A DNA stretch of 64,000 nt from Acidimicrobiia bacterium (GTDB lineage: Bacteria; Actinomycetota; Acidimicrobiia; Acidimicrobiales; Aldehydirespiratoraceae), in assembly GCA_022828135.1 (NCBI GenBank), contig JAJEJB010000051.1, positions 1 through 64,000 on the forward strand. The letters are read 5' to 3'. Shown piece by piece: positions 44,130-53,496 of this stretch (the first letter of the stretch is position 1; each line of letters begins with the position of its first letter). A program made the position numbers and the translations under genes. The notes under the pieces were generated by a model. That model ran no database searches and had not been told where the DNA came from. It worked only from the letters and a program-made list of their open reading frames with translations.

Positions 44130-45293
44130 GTGACCAAGAACAAAGCACTGCTATGGCGCGCGCTTGCCGTGCTGTTTGCTGTGACCTTGATCGCCGCGTC
44201 ATGCGGTGACGACGAAGACGCCGAGGTAACGGCACCTAGCGAGACGGCGGCCCCGGCTACCGGCGATGACGAGCCTGCCGACACCACCACGACGGCGGCC
44301 GATGTCGTCGACGACACCCAGGACGGGGATCTTCTCGACACGGTCCTGGCCCGCGGCGAACTGAACTGCGGCGTTTCCGGTTCTGCGGTGGCGTTCTCGG
44401 AGACCCAGCCCGACGGCTCCCAGACCGGCTTCGACGCCGACTACTGCCGGGCGGTGGCCGCGGCGCTGTTCGGCGACGCTGAAGCGGTCGTGTTCACTCC
44501 TTTGACCGCGGCTGAGCGGTTCACTGCGGTGCAGACGGGCGAGGTTGACGTGCTGATGCGCAACACGACCTGGACCCAGAGCCGTGACACCGAGGTCGGC
44601 ATGGACTTCGGTCCCACCACCTACTACGACGGCCAGCAGCTCATGGCCCGCGAGGGCGACGGCTTCTCGGGGGCGTCCCAGGTGGTCGACATCGCGGGCG
44701 CGGTGGTGTGCACCAACGCCGGCACCACCACCGAGCAGAACATCGCCGACGCGGCTGACGCCGCCGGGATCGACATCAACCTCACCACCTTCGAGGACTT
44801 CGACCAGGTCACCGAGAACTTCATCAACGGTGCCTGTGACGTGATCACGACCGACGGTTCGGCTCTGGTCGGACGCAAGGCCAACCAGCAGCCTGCGGGT
44901 GAGAACTGGGTGATATTCCCGGCCACGCCGATCTCCAAGGAGCCACTGGGCCCGACCTACGGGCAGAACCAGTCCCGCTTCGCGGACGTGGTGAACTGGA
45001 CGGTGTACGCCACGGTCATCGCCGATGAGAAGGGCATCACCTCCGGCAACGTCGCCGACATGGCGGCCAACCCGCCCGACGCTGAGGCGGCCCGCCTGCT
45101 GGGCGCAGCCGACGACGAGCAGCAGTCGAACATGGGCCTGGCCCCCGACGCCTTCTACCAGGTGATCGCCCAGGTCGGGAACTACGACGAGATCTACGCC
45201 CGCCACCTCAACCCGGTCGGTCTGACCCGCGAGGGCTCGGCCAACGCCGGCTGGCTCGACGGCGGTCTCATCTACGCGCCACCGGCCCGGTAG
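44130..45293 (+). CDS. aapJ: General L-amino-acid ABC transporter substrate-binding lipoprotein (copy 2)
   Basis: A 387-residue AapJ-type binding protein with an AASCG lipobox and a Thr/Ala/Asp-rich linker. Core motifs are TVLARGELNCGVSG, AVQTGEVDVLMRNTTWTQSRDTEVG, and NAGTTTEQNIADAADAAG. The GTG at 44130 has GGAGGG 6 nt upstream. The 123-bp gap from copy 1 contains a GAGAC/GTCTC hairpin and a probable promoter, so copy 2 may be separately expressed. Two strong hairpins follow before aapQ. Confidence 0.9.
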   Translation: MTKNKALLWRALAVLFAVTLIAASCGDDEDAEVTAPSETAAPATGDDEPADTTTTAADVVDDTQDGDLLDTVLARGELNCGVSGSAVAFSETQPDGSQTGFDADYCRAVAAALFGDAEAVVFTPLTAAERFTAVQTGEVDVLMRNTTWTQSRDTEVGMDFGPTTYYDGQQLMAREGDGFSGASQVVDIAGAVVCTNAGTTTEQNIADAADAAGIDINLTTFEDFDQVTENFINGACDVITTDGSALVGRKANQQPAGENWVIFPATPISKEPLGPTYGQNQSRFADVVNWTVYATVIADEKGITSGNVADMAANPPDAEAARLLGAADDEQQSNMGLAPDAFYQVIAQVGNYDEIYARHLNPVGLTREGSANAGWLDGGLIYAPPAR

Positions 45294-45312
45294 GGAACAT
45301 CTCAAAGGCATG

Positions 45313-45337
45313 ACCTAGAGAGCACGCTCGTCTAGGT
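45313..45337. repeat. Stem-loop in aapJ-aapQ gap
   Basis: ACCTAGAGAGC pairs with GCTCGTCTAGGT around a 2-nt loop, with one bulged G. It lies just before the larger hairpin at 45342-45369. Confidence 0.6.
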
Positions 45338-45341
45338 TGAC

Positions 45342-45369
45342 GGGGTCCGGGACAGCCGTCCCGGACCCC
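45342..45369 (+). terminator. Perfect 12-bp stem-loop, partial terminator or mRNA stabiliser
   Basis: GGGGTCCGGGAC, loop AGCC, then GTCCCGGACCCC: a perfect 12-bp stem with a tetraloop, followed by a weak T-containing tract (CGTTGCCGTTTCC). In binding-protein operons such structures let the first gene be made in excess over the permeases. Confidence 0.7.
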
Positions 45370-45424
45370 CGTTGCCGTTTCCATAGCCGAAGACCGCGAC
45401 CCACCGCCCCGGAGGCGCCCCGGC

Positions 45425-46960
45425 GTGTCCAACACCGACCAAGCCACGCTGGCCGCGACCCAGTCGCAGCGCCCGCCCTTCTACCGCGACGTCACCGTCG
45501 TCAAGTGGCTGGCACAGGTCTTCACGCTTCTGCTGGTCGTCTTCGCCCTCTTCTTCCTGACCACGCAGGCCCTCGAGAACCTCGACCGCCAGGGAATAGA
45601 GATCAAGTACGACTTCCTGAGCATCGGGCTCGGGAGCGACCTCCGGGAGGGCATCGACACCGATCCCGACACCGCCGGCCGGGCCCTGTGGGCCGGTGCG
45701 GTAAACACGATCCGCATCGCGGCGGGCGGGATCGTCGCGGCCACCATCCTCGGGGTGCTGATCGGGGTCGGGCGGCTGTCCAGCAACTGGATCGTCAGCC
45801 GCATGTGCAGCGTCTTCGTCGAGACGATCCGCAACATCCCGCTGCTGGTCCAGATCGTCTTCATCTGGGCGCTGGTCGCCACCCTCCCCAACGTGGAGCT
45901 GGATCAGGGGCCCATCAACGGTCTCCTGCACCTCTCCAACAAGGGACTGTCGGTGCCGCGCGTGCACATCGACGACGGCTTCTACCAGTGGCTCATCTTC
46001 GTCGGTGCCGGCTGGCTGGTCGGCTCGTTCGTGAAGCGCCGCCAGGAACGCCGTCACGACGCCACCGGCCGCGACACCTACCCGGTGCTGAGCTTCCTGG
46101 CTGTGCTGGCCGTCTTCGGCGCGGTGGGCTGGGTCGCGCACCCGATGTTCGGCTGGGTGGGCGCCATCTTCGACTTCATCGGCGACGGGTTCTCCTCGTT
46201 GACGCCGGTCGTCGTTCAGATTGTGCTGTCTCTGGCCGCGCTGGCCGCGGCGGCATGGTGGATCCGCCGCTTCCTGGCCCGGCTCCGCACACCGGCGGGG
46301 CTCATGAAGCTCACCGACGACGACAAGTTCCGGATCATCTTCGCCGGCGTGGGCGCCTTGGCGGTGATCGCGTTCGTGCTGGTGGGCTGGCCCGGCCTGT
46401 CGAGCTGGATCATCAACTCCGGCACCGACCTGCTGGGGGTCATCGCCGACAAGTTCGGGGACGGCCGCACCGGGCGGCCCATCGACATCAAGGCGCCCGA
46501 TGTCGAGCAGGTCGGCAACTTCCCCAACCCCGGCCCGGCCGGACTGAACCTGACCCAGGGCGGCGCCGCGGTGTTCTTCGGTGTCGTCCTGTACACGGCG
46601 TCGTTCATCGCCGAGATCGTGCGGGGCGGCATCCTGGCCGTTCCCAAGGGCCAGACCGAAGCCGCCCAGGCGGTCGGGCTGCGGCGGGTGACGATGCTGC
46701 GCCGGGTCATCCTGCCCCAGGCCTTCAGGGTGATACTCCCGCCGCTGGGCAACCAGTACCTGAACCTCACCAAGAACACCTCGCTGGCCATCGCGGTGGG
46801 CTACAGCGACTTCGTGCAGGTGGGCCAGATCGTCTACAACCAGACGGGCAAGACGCTCGAAGTGATCTCCCTGTGGATGCTGTTCTACCTGGCCTGCTCG
46901 CTGACGATCTCGGTGGTGGTCAACTTCTTCAACATCCGCATGAAGATCGTGGAACGCTGA
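45425..46960 (+). CDS. aapQ: General L-amino-acid ABC transporter permease, AapQ-like
   Basis: A 511-residue permease, about 100 longer than usual AapQ. An N-terminal helix (WLAQVFTLLLVVFALFFLTT) and a first transmembrane set ending in NIPLLVQIVFIWAL are followed by a long middle region with extra helices (about residues 190-330). The His/Glu-type permease loop RGGILAVPKGQTEAAQAVGLRR contacts the ATPase. GTG start at 45425; 18 nt to aapM. Confidence 0.9.
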   Translation: MSNTDQATLAATQSQRPPFYRDVTVVKWLAQVFTLLLVVFALFFLTTQALENLDRQGIEIKYDFLSIGLGSDLREGIDTDPDTAGRALWAGAVNTIRIAAGGIVAATILGVLIGVGRLSSNWIVSRMCSVFVETIRNIPLLVQIVFIWALVATLPNVELDQGPINGLLHLSNKGLSVPRVHIDDGFYQWLIFVGAGWLVGSFVKRRQERRHDATGRDTYPVLSFLAVLAVFGAVGWVAHPMFGWVGAIFDFIGDGFSSLTPVVVQIVLSLAALAAAAWWIRRFLARLRTPAGLMKLTDDDKFRIIFAGVGALAVIAFVLVGWPGLSSWIINSGTDLLGVIADKFGDGRTGRPIDIKAPDVEQVGNFPNPGPAGLNLTQGGAAVFFGVVLYTASFIAEIVRGGILAVPKGQTEAAQAVGLRRVTMLRRVILPQAFRVILPPLGNQYLNLTKNTSLAIAVGYSDFVQVGQIVYNQTGKTLEVISLWMLFYLACSLTISVVVNFFNIRMKIVER

Positions 46961-46978
46961 CATGGGTGGGGCGCTGCG

Positions 46979-49123
46979 ATGACTGCGACGATGGGTGATC
47001 CAGCCGCGGGCGCAGGTCCGGTGGAGCCGTGGGACGGCGAGCGCGAGCCTGCCCAGAAGCCCGAGGAACCGAGCCTGTCCGCGGGCGAGTGGCTGGGAAG
47101 GAATCTGTTCTCCTCTCCGGTCAACGCGCTGCTCACCGCCGTCTTCTCGTTGCTCGTGCTCCTGGTGGTACGAGGCCTGCTCAACTTCACGTTCAGCGAG
47201 GAGCGGACCTGGCGGGCCGTCAAGACCAACATGCGGTTCCTGTTCACCCACGCCTACCCCCAGGATCAGTACGCCCGCATCTGGGTCTGCGTGGGCGCCA
47301 TCGCGGTGCTCTCCGGGCTGTCGGTGGGTCTGCTGGCCCGGGCGGGCCGCGGCATCTCGATGAAGAAGCTGTCGATGAACCTGATGGCCACCGGCGGCGT
47401 GATCGCGCTGGGGATCGTGCTGCGCGAGCCCTCGGCGATCGTCGACGACGAGGGCGTGGCCCTGCACCGCGACGCCTCAGCGGCTGTCGGCGACTCCTTC
47501 GCCGACTGGTTGGACGCCAACGCCTTCACGGTGCTGGCCGTGCTGGTACTGGCCAACGCCGCGCTCGCTGTGTGGTTCCACCTCCAGGGCACCTACCTGC
47601 GGGGCGGACCGGAGCCGAGGGTCGGTCACGGGGTGCTCGTGCTGGCGAGCTTCGGGGTGCTGATCGTGCAGCAGTACGCAACCGGCGAGATCGTCCGGGA
47701 GTCCTTCGTCGACGCCATGTCGGACCGGGCCTGGTGGTGGCTGGCCGCGGCCGTGCTCGCCGGCGGGGGCGCAGCATTGTGGTCCGGGTTGGGCGACGCC
47801 CGCCGGCGCAACACCTTCGTGCCGGCCATGTACGTGTTCTTTGTCGGCGCCGGTGTGATGGTGCTGTCGGCGTGGGTGTACCCGTGGGGGCACTACGGCT
47901 TCCTGGAGGGCGAATTCATCAACGAGCCCGGCCGCACGGTGGCGATGACCACGAAGCTGCCGTGGACGGTCATGCTGGTCCTGCTGGTGGCCACCTACGA
48001 GCTGGGGCGGGTGCTCAGGGCGGCAGGAGCGGGCCCGAGGCTGCGGGTCCCGCTGAACCTGCTGTGGGTGCTGACCCCCTTCGTCCTGTACTGGGCCGTG
48101 CTGCGCGACCCCGACCTCGACTGGGACCACGTGCTGTCCACCGACCTCCCGATGGCGCTGTTCTTCGCCGCCTTCGGGGGCCTGGTGGTGTGGTTCCTGG
48201 CCCACCCCCGCATCGGCGAGTCCGGAAGGGTGGTCGCCGTCGTGCTGGTGGCGGTGGCCGCCCTCAACTGGGTGGCCGCCTACTTCGGTTGGTACCCGAT
48301 GCTGCAGAAGGCGCGGATCAGCTTCCTGCTGCTGGCGGTGGTGGCCCTGCTGGCCCACAACTTCGCCGGGGACCGCGCCCAGCGGATGAAGCTGGTGGCC
48401 GTGTGGGTCGCGACCATGGCCGTGTTCCACTGGCTGGTCACGCTGGTCAACTCGCCCTCGACCGTCGACACTCCCACCGACGCCCTTATCGGCGGCTTCG
48501 GCATCACTCTCATCGTGGCCGTGTTCACGCTGCTGCTGGCCTTCCCGATGGGCGTGCTGCTGGCTCTGGCCCGCACGTCCAAGCTGCCGATCTTCAGGGT
48601 GCTGTCCACCGTCTACATCGAGGTGTTCCGGGGCGTGCCGCTGATCACGGTGCTGTTCTTCTTCACCCTGATCTTCAACCTGTTCCTTCCCGACAACATG
48701 ACCCTGGTGGACATCGCCGGGGCCACCATCGGCTTCGCGCTGTTCTCGGCCGCCTACCTGGCAGAGAACGTCCGCGGCGGGCTGCAGGCCGTCCGCCGGG
48801 GCCAGTACGAGGCCTCCGACGCGGTCGGGTTCACCACCGTCCAGCGCACCCTGTTCATCGTGCTGCCCCAGGCCCTCAGGGTGTCGATACCGCCGCTGGT
48901 CGGCCAGGTCATCGCCACGTTCAAGGAGACCTCGCTGCTGGCCATCGTCGGGATCTTCGACTTCCTGCGGATCGCCGACAAGGTCATCTCCGCCCAGTCG
49001 GAGTTCCTCGGCGTCAAGCGCGAGGGCCTGCTGTTCGTGTCGTTCATCTACTGGATCTTCGCCTACAACATGTCCAAGCACAGCCAGCGCCTCGAGAAGC
49101 GGCTGGGAGTGGGGGAGCGCTAG
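46979..49123 (+). CDS. aapM: General L-amino-acid ABC transporter permease, AapM-like, extended
   Basis: A 714-residue permease, nearly twice the length of typical AapM (about 380). The C-terminal 250 residues hold the canonical transport module ([21 protein letters not shown] and [20 protein letters not shown]). The N-terminal part begins like AapM ([24 protein letters not shown]) and then carries many extra hydrophobic helices through about residue 470, without recognised domains. The frame stays open and its codon use is like its neighbours, so this is a real extension rather than a misjoined frame. Confidence 0.88.
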   Translation: MTATMGDPAAGAGPVEPWDGEREPAQKPEEPSLSAGEWLGRNLFSSPVNALLTAVFSLLVLLVVRGLLNFTFSEERTWRAVKTNMRFLFTHAYPQDQYARIWVCVGAIAVLSGLSVGLLARAGRGISMKKLSMNLMATGGVIALGIVLREPSAIVDDEGVALHRDASAAVGDSFADWLDANAFTVLAVLVLANAALAVWFHLQGTYLRGGPEPRVGHGVLVLASFGVLIVQQYATGEIVRESFVDAMSDRAWWWLAAAVLAGGGAALWSGLGDARRRNTFVPAMYVFFVGAGVMVLSAWVYPWGHYGFLEGEFINEPGRTVAMTTKLPWTVMLVLLVATYELGRVLRAAGAGPRLRVPLNLLWVLTPFVLYWAVLRDPDLDWDHVLSTDLPMALFFAAFGGLVVWFLAHPRIGESGRVVAVVLVAVAALNWVAAYFGWYPMLQKARISFLLLAVVALLAHNFAGDRAQRMKLVAVWVATMAVFHWLVTLVNSPSTVDTPTDALIGGFGITLIVAVFTLLLAFPMGVLLALARTSKLPIFRVLSTVYIEVFRGVPLITVLFFFTLIFNLFLPDNMTLVDIAGATIGFALFSAAYLAENVRGGLQAVRRGQYEASDAVGFTTVQRTLFIVLPQALRVSIPPLVGQVIATFKETSLLAIVGIFDFLRIADKVISAQSEFLGVKREGLLFVSFIYWIFAYNMSKHSQRLEKRLGVGER

Positions 49124-49163
49124 CCGTGCCGACCGTCTACACACACCGCAGGGGGATGACGCC

Positions 49164-49943
49164 ATGAGTGTCAGCGACGCCACCACCGCTTTGACCGAGG
49201 AGCTCGCCGCCCGCGACGACATGATCGTGTGCGAGGGGGTCAACAAGTGGTTCGGGGACTTCCAGGCCCTCGACGGGATAACCGCGGTCATCAAGGAGCG
49301 CGAGGTTGTGGTGGTGCTCGGCCCGTCGGGCTCGGGAAAGTCGACCTGGATCCGCTGCATCAACCGCCTGGAGGCCCATCAGGAGGGGCGGATCGTCGTC
49401 GACGGGGTGGAGCTCACCAACGACCTGCGCAACATCGAGAAGATCCGCTCCGAGGTCGGCATGGTGTTCCAGCAGTTCAACCTGTTCCCCCACCTGACCG
49501 TCGCGGACAACATCACGCTGGCGCCCATCTGGGTGCGCAAGAAGCCGAAGGGGGAGGCCGAGGAACTGGCCCGCTCGCTGCTGGAGCGGGTCGGCATACC
49601 CGAGCAGGCCGAGAAGTATCCGGGCCAGCTCTCGGGCGGCCAGCAGCAGCGGGTGGCCCTCGCCCGGGCGCTGGCCCTGGAGCCCAGGATCATGCTCTTC
49701 GACGAGCCGACCTCGGCCCTGGACCCCGAGATGATCAAGGAAGTGCTCGACGTGATGAAGGAGCTGGCGATGTCTGGCATGACCATGATGGTGGTCACCC
49801 ACGAGATCGGCTTCGCCCGCGAGGTCGCCGACCGGGTGATCTTCATGGATGACGGCCAGATCGTCGAGACCGGCACCCCCGAGCACTTCTTCACCAACCC
49901 CCAAGAGGAGCGCACCAAGCTGTTCCTCTCCCAGATCCTCTAG
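49164..49943 (+). CDS. aapP: General L-amino-acid ABC transporter ATPase
   Basis: A 259-residue polar amino-acid ABC ATPase. Walker [20 protein letters not shown]-loop [13 protein letters not shown], signature [15 protein letters not shown], Walker [16 protein letters not shown], His switch VVTHEIGFA. Last gene of the Aap operon, 40 nt after aapM. Confidence 0.95.
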   Translation: MSVSDATTALTEELAARDDMIVCEGVNKWFGDFQALDGITAVIKEREVVVVLGPSGSGKSTWIRCINRLEAHQEGRIVVDGVELTNDLRNIEKIRSEVGMVFQQFNLFPHLTVADNITLAPIWVRKKPKGEAEELARSLLERVGIPEQAEKYPGQLSGGQQQRVALARALALEPRIMLFDEPTSALDPEMIKEVLDVMKELAMSGMTMMVVTHEIGFAREVADRVIFMDDGQIVETGTPEHFFTNPQEERTKLFLSQIL

Positions 49944-50009
49944 TCCCACCCTTCGCTTGTCTCGCTAGCGTCGGTCTGTGGCTGTCCCCAAGACGCTCGG
50001 CTGTGTTGC

Positions 50010-50047
50010 CCGCTCCTGTTCGCTGCGCTCACGGGCCGCTCGGGCCC
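50010..50047 (+). repeat. Dispersed intergenic repeat between duplicated dop starts
   Basis: A near-consensus copy: CCCGCTCCTGTTCGCTG then CGCTCACGGGCCGCTCGGGC. It lies between the duplicated dop 5' ends. Confidence 0.85.
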
Positions 50048-50055
50048 GGCCTCGC

Positions 50056-50061
50056 TAGCGT
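50056..50061 (+). promoter_or_regulatory. Putative -10 box, leaderless dop
   Basis: TAGCGT is followed by 9 nt and the dop ATG at 50071. The duplicate at 49966-49971 is followed by 6 nt and GTG. Confidence 0.45.
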
Positions 50062-50070
50062 CCCGCTGGC

Positions 50071-51588
50071 ATGGCTGTCCCCAAGACGCTCGGCCTTGAG
50101 ACCGAGTACGGCATCGTCCACCGTGGCGCTCCGGAGCCCAACCCGATCTCGGCCTCCTCGCTGCTGATCAACGCCTACCTGATCGCCACCCATCAGGCAC
50201 CCGAGCCGGGCCGGGCCGCGGTGGGCTGGGACTTCACCGACGAGACACCCGGCAACGACGCCCGGGGCGGCGCTCCGGCGGGCTCGCTCGCGCCCGAGAT
50301 CGAGACCCACCTGGTGAACGCGGTGCTCACCAACGGAGCCCGCTACTACGTCGACCACGCCCATCCCGAGCTGTCCACCCCCGAGTGCGCCGACGCCCGC
50401 TCCGTGGTCGTCTACGACCGGGCTGCCGAGCTGATCGCGGCCCGCTCGATGGAGGCGGCCCAGATGCTGCTGCCACCGGGCGAGGAGATCGTGGTCTACA
50501 AGAACAACTCCGACGGCAAGGGCAACAGCTACGGCTGCCATGAGAACTACCTGGTGAGCCGGGCTGTGCCCTTCTCTCGCATCGTCACCCACGCCACCGC
50601 GCACTTCGTGACCCGCCAGATCTTCTGCGGCGCCGGCAAGATGGGCAGCGAGACCTCCGGGATGCGCTTGGACGAGGCCGGCTACCAGATCTCCCAGCGG
50701 GCCGACTTCATCGAGGAGGAGGTCGGCCTGGAGACCACCCTCAAGCGCCCCATCGTCAACACCCGCGACGAGCCTCACGCAGACGCGGCCAAGTACCGGC
50801 GCCTGCACGTGATCGTGGGCGACGCCAACATGTCGCAGGTCGCGACGTTCCTCAAGGTAGGCACGACAGCGCTGGTCATGGCCATGACCGAGGACGACGC
50901 CGTGCCCCGCGAGATCCGCTTCACCACGCCGGTGGCCGCGCTTCGCCAGGTAAGCCGCGACCTGTCGCTGCGAGAGCCGCTGGAGCTCGTCGACGGCTCC
51001 ACGATCACCGCTCTGGGGGCGCAGTGGGAGCTTCTGGCCGCGGCCCGCGCCTATGTGGAGACAAGGGGCGCGGACCTGGTGGGCGGCGACGTCGCCCACC
51101 AGGTCCTGGACCGCTGGGAGGCAGTGCTCGGCGGTCTGGAGCGCGACCCGACGAGTCTCGCCGCGCAGATCGACTGGGTGGCCAAGCTCCGGTTGCTGGA
51201 GGGTTTCCGGTCCCGCCACGGCCTCGACTGGGAGGACGCCCGCCTCAGGGCCCTCGACATCCAGTACCACGACCTGCGTCCCGCGAAGTCGCTGGCGGCC
51301 AGGGCCGGGCTGGAGACAGTGGTGGACGAGGCCGAGGCCGAGCGGGCCATGACCGAGCCGCCGCCCGACACCCGCGCCTTCTTCAGGGGGCGCTGCCTGC
51401 AACGCTTCGCGGCGGAGGTGGTGGCGGCCAACTGGGACTCGATCGTCTTCGACGTGGGCGAGGGCTCGTTGCGACGGGTCTCCATGACCGAGCCGACGCG
51501 GGGAACCGTCGCCCACGTGGGCACGATGTTCGACGAATGCGGCTCCGCGATCGACCTGCTTCGCCGCTTGGGCGCTGCTGGCGCGTGA
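50071..51588 (+). CDS. dop: Pup deamidase/depupylase
   Basis: A 505-residue carboxylate-amine ligase-fold enzyme. It removes Pup from tagged proteins and, where Pup ends in Gln, deamidates it. GLETEYGIVHRG begins the ATP/Mg site; the Dop-specific loop (GWDFTDETPGNDARGG) is present, distinguishing it from PafA; then YVDHAHPELSTPECADAR and [17 protein letters not shown]. It is followed by pup at 150 bp. Because Pup here ends in Glu, only the depupylase role seems required. Confidence 0.96.
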   Translation: MAVPKTLGLETEYGIVHRGAPEPNPISASSLLINAYLIATHQAPEPGRAAVGWDFTDETPGNDARGGAPAGSLAPEIETHLVNAVLTNGARYYVDHAHPELSTPECADARSVVVYDRAAELIAARSMEAAQMLLPPGEEIVVYKNNSDGKGNSYGCHENYLVSRAVPFSRIVTHATAHFVTRQIFCGAGKMGSETSGMRLDEAGYQISQRADFIEEEVGLETTLKRPIVNTRDEPHADAAKYRRLHVIVGDANMSQVATFLKVGTTALVMAMTEDDAVPREIRFTTPVAALRQVSRDLSLREPLELVDGSTITALGAQWELLAAARAYVETRGADLVGGDVAHQVLDRWEAVLGGLERDPTSLAAQIDWVAKLRLLEGFRSRHGLDWEDARLRALDIQYHDLRPAKSLAARAGLETVVDEAEAERAMTEPPPDTRAFFRGRCLQRFAAEVVAANWDSIVFDVGEGSLRRVSMTEPTRGTVAHVGTMFDECGSAIDLLRRLGAAGA

Positions 51589-51591
51589 ATT

Positions 51592-51630
51592 CCCGCTCTT
51601 GTTCGCTGCGCTCACGGGCCGCTCGGGCCA
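51592..51630 (+). repeat. Dispersed intergenic repeat
   Basis: A near-consensus copy starting 3 nt after the dop stop (CCCGCTCTTGTTCGCTG then CGCTCACGGGCCGCTCGGGC), in the dop-pup gap. Confidence 0.85.
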
Positions 51631-51737
51631 CGGCCTCGCTCAGCTTCTCGGCGTCCCGGGTAAGTGCGGCCCACCCGCTCGGCCTCTAGCCTCCGTTGTG
51701 GACAAGCTGAGGTAAGCACCGAGCCGGGAGGAATCCA

Positions 51738-51932
51738 GTGGCCGAACGAGAGCAGATCCGCAAGCCGGCGCCGGCGAACCGCGAGCAGTCCGTGGAGGAG
51801 GCGCCGCCCGCGTCCGAGCGGGGCTCGGACATCAAGGCCCAGCTCGACGACCTGCTCGACGAGATCGACGAGGTGCTCGAGACCAACGCCGAGGACTTCG
51901 TGAAGAGCTACATCCAAAAGGGCGGCGAGTGA
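51738..51932 (+). CDS. pup: Prokaryotic ubiquitin-like protein Pup
   Basis: A 64-residue, mostly disordered protein that is joined through its C-terminal Glu to lysines of target proteins. The Mpa-binding helix [20 protein letters not shown] and the end YIQKGGE are diagnostic. The last residue is Glu, not Gln, so it is ready for ligation without deamidation. GTG start with GGGAGGA upstream. Its stop overlaps prcB in GTGA. Confidence 0.96.
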   Translation: MAEREQIRKPAPANREQSVEEAPPASERGSDIKAQLDDLLDEIDEVLETNAEDFVKSYIQKGGE

Positions 51933-52756
51933 GCCTGCCCCGCTTCGGACCGCACGATCCCGGCCCCGACTTCGCCGCGCTTCTACGACTCACCAGCACC
52001 GGCCCAGAGGTCGGTGCGCTCGGCGCGGCTGCCCAGCACCCGCACGCTCCGCCGGAGATCCCCCACGGCACGACCTGCGTGGCCGTGCGCTACGACTCGG
52101 GGGTTGTCCTGGCGGGTGATCGGCGAGCAACCGCTGGGCACCTGATCAGCAACCACCGCATCGAGAAGGTGTTCCCCGCCGACCGGCATTCCGGTGTGGC
52201 CATCGCCGGCGCAGCCGGTCCCTCGACCGAGATGGTGAGGCTGTTCCAGCTCCAGCTCGAGCACTACGAGAAGGTGGAGGGCACGCCCATCAGCCTGGAG
52301 GGCAAGGCCAACCAACTCGGCCAGATGGTGAGGGCCAACCTGCCCTCCGCCATGCAGGGACTGGTGGTGGTGCCGATCTTCGCGGGCTTCGACACGGCGG
52401 CCTCCAGGGGCCGGATATTCGAGTACGACGTCACCGGCGGGCGGTACGAGGAGCGGGACCACGCGGCCACCGGCTCGGGCTCGCTGCACGCCGACACCGT
52501 GGTGAAGCTGGGCTTCCGCCCGTCGATGGCGAGAGCGGCGGCCGTTGACCTGGTGCTGGACGCGCTGTACGTGGCCTCCGACGCGGACTCTGCCACCGGC
52601 GGACCCGACCCGGTGCGCGACGTGTTCCCGGTGGTGGCAGTGATCGACGCCGACGGCTATGTGCGCTTGGACGACGCCGAGTTGCGCCGCCGCACCGAGC
52701 GGCTGCTGCGCCGCCACCGCAGCCGGCGCGAGGGCGACAAGGGGGATGCATCATGA
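51929..52756 (+). CDS. prcB: Proteasome beta subunit
   Basis: A 275-residue beta subunit made as a proprotein. Self-cleavage after Gly47 in [16 protein letters not shown] would expose the catalytic Thr48. Mature strands follow with [15 protein letters not shown], the catalytic Asp/Lys region and [15 protein letters not shown]. It overlaps both pup and prcA by 4 nt, so the three are coupled. Confidence 0.96.
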   Translation: MSLPRFGPHDPGPDFAALLRLTSTGPEVGALGAAAQHPHAPPEIPHGTTCVAVRYDSGVVLAGDRRATAGHLISNHRIEKVFPADRHSGVAIAGAAGPSTEMVRLFQLQLEHYEKVEGTPISLEGKANQLGQMVRANLPSAMQGLVVVPIFAGFDTAASRGRIFEYDVTGGRYEERDHAATGSGSLHADTVVKLGFRPSMARAAAVDLVLDALYVASDADSATGGPDPVRDVFPVVAVIDADGYVRLDDAELRRRTERLLRRHRSRREGDKGDAS

Positions 52757-53442
52757 CGATGCCCTTCTACGCCCCGCCCGAGCAGATGATGAAGGACAAG
52801 GCCGACTACGCCCAGAAGGGCATCGCCCGGGGCCGCAGCCTAGTCGCCTTCCGCTACGACGGCGGAATCGCCATCGTGGCCGAGAACACCTCCAGCACGC
52901 TGCGCAAGGTGAGCGAGATCTACGACCGCATCGCCTTCGCAGGGGTGGGTCGCTACAACGAGTTCGACCAGCTGCGCATCGCCGGGGTGCGCCACGCCGA
53001 CCTGAAGGGCTTCGCCTTCAGCCGCGAGGACGTGGACGCCCGCAGCCTGGCCAACGCCTACGCCCAGAGCCTCGGGCAGGTCTTCACCCACGAGTTCAAG
53101 CCGATGGAGGTGGAGATCCTGGTGGCCGAGATCGGCCTCGACGCCGACGGCCGCGGCGACCAGCTGTTCCACATCCTCTACGACGGCACCGTGGTCGACG
53201 AGGACGACTGGGTGGTGCTCGGCGGCGAGACCGAGGAGATATCGGAGCGCTTCGCGGAGGCCCTGCCGGACGCGCCCCGGAGCCTCGCCGACGGGGTCCG
53301 GGCCGCGGTGGCCGCCCTGGCGGGCCCCGATCGCACCCTCACCGCTGAGAGCCTCGAGGCCGCCGTGTTGGACCGCGGCAACGACCGCCGCGCCTTCCGC
53401 CGCCTCGGCGACGACGAGGTGGCCACCATCCTCACCGGCTAG
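52753..53442 (+). CDS. prcA: Proteasome alpha subunit
   Basis: A 229-residue alpha subunit forming the gated outer rings. FYAPPEQMMKDKADYAQKGIARGRSLVA is typical of the actinobacterial alpha N-terminus (motifs YAPPEQMM and DYAQKGIARGRS). The extreme C-terminal tail EVATILTG would lie on the ring surface where Mpa docks. Confidence 0.96.
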   Translation: MTMPFYAPPEQMMKDKADYAQKGIARGRSLVAFRYDGGIAIVAENTSSTLRKVSEIYDRIAFAGVGRYNEFDQLRIAGVRHADLKGFAFSREDVDARSLANAYAQSLGQVFTHEFKPMEVEILVAEIGLDADGRGDQLFHILYDGTVVDEDDWVVLGGETEEISERFAEALPDAPRSLADGVRAAVAALAGPDRTLTAESLEAAVLDRGNDRRAFRRLGDDEVATILTG

Positions 53443-53484
53443 GGGACCGGGCGGGCCGATCCGTCGCCGGATGGCCGTGGGGGG

Positions 53485-53490
53485 TACGGT
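53485..53490 (+). promoter_or_regulatory. Putative -10 box, leaderless pafA
   Basis: TACGGT followed by 6 nt and the GTG at 53497, identical in hexamer and spacing to the GDPD promoter at 1388-1393. It indicates pafA is not only read from the prcBA transcript. Confidence 0.5.
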
Positions 53491-53496
53491 GGCGGG

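Larger units (their letters stand above)
49961..50095 (+). repeat. Direct duplication of dop promoter and first codons around a dispersed repeat
   Basis: Copy 1 (49961-50000) and copy 2 (50051-50093) share CTCGCTAGCGTC, then differ by a few bases, then share TGGCTGTCCCCAAGACGCTC plus GGC. Copy 2 is the dop promoter and start; copy 1 carries the same TAGCGT box and a GTG start at 49978 in the same codon register (Val-Ala-Val-Pro-Lys-Thr-Leu-Gly). That frame ends at a TAG within copy 2. A dispersed repeat lies between them. Confidence 0.8.

Noticed and set aside
45332..47467. 711-residue open frame on the minus strand
   Set aside because: It is antisense to aapQ/aapM, His/Gln/Arg-rich without any domain, a by-product of high GC at third positions.
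47477..49363. 628-residue open frame on the minus strand opposite aapM
   Set aside because: Antisense to a gene with clear membrane helices and no ribosome binding site or family match.
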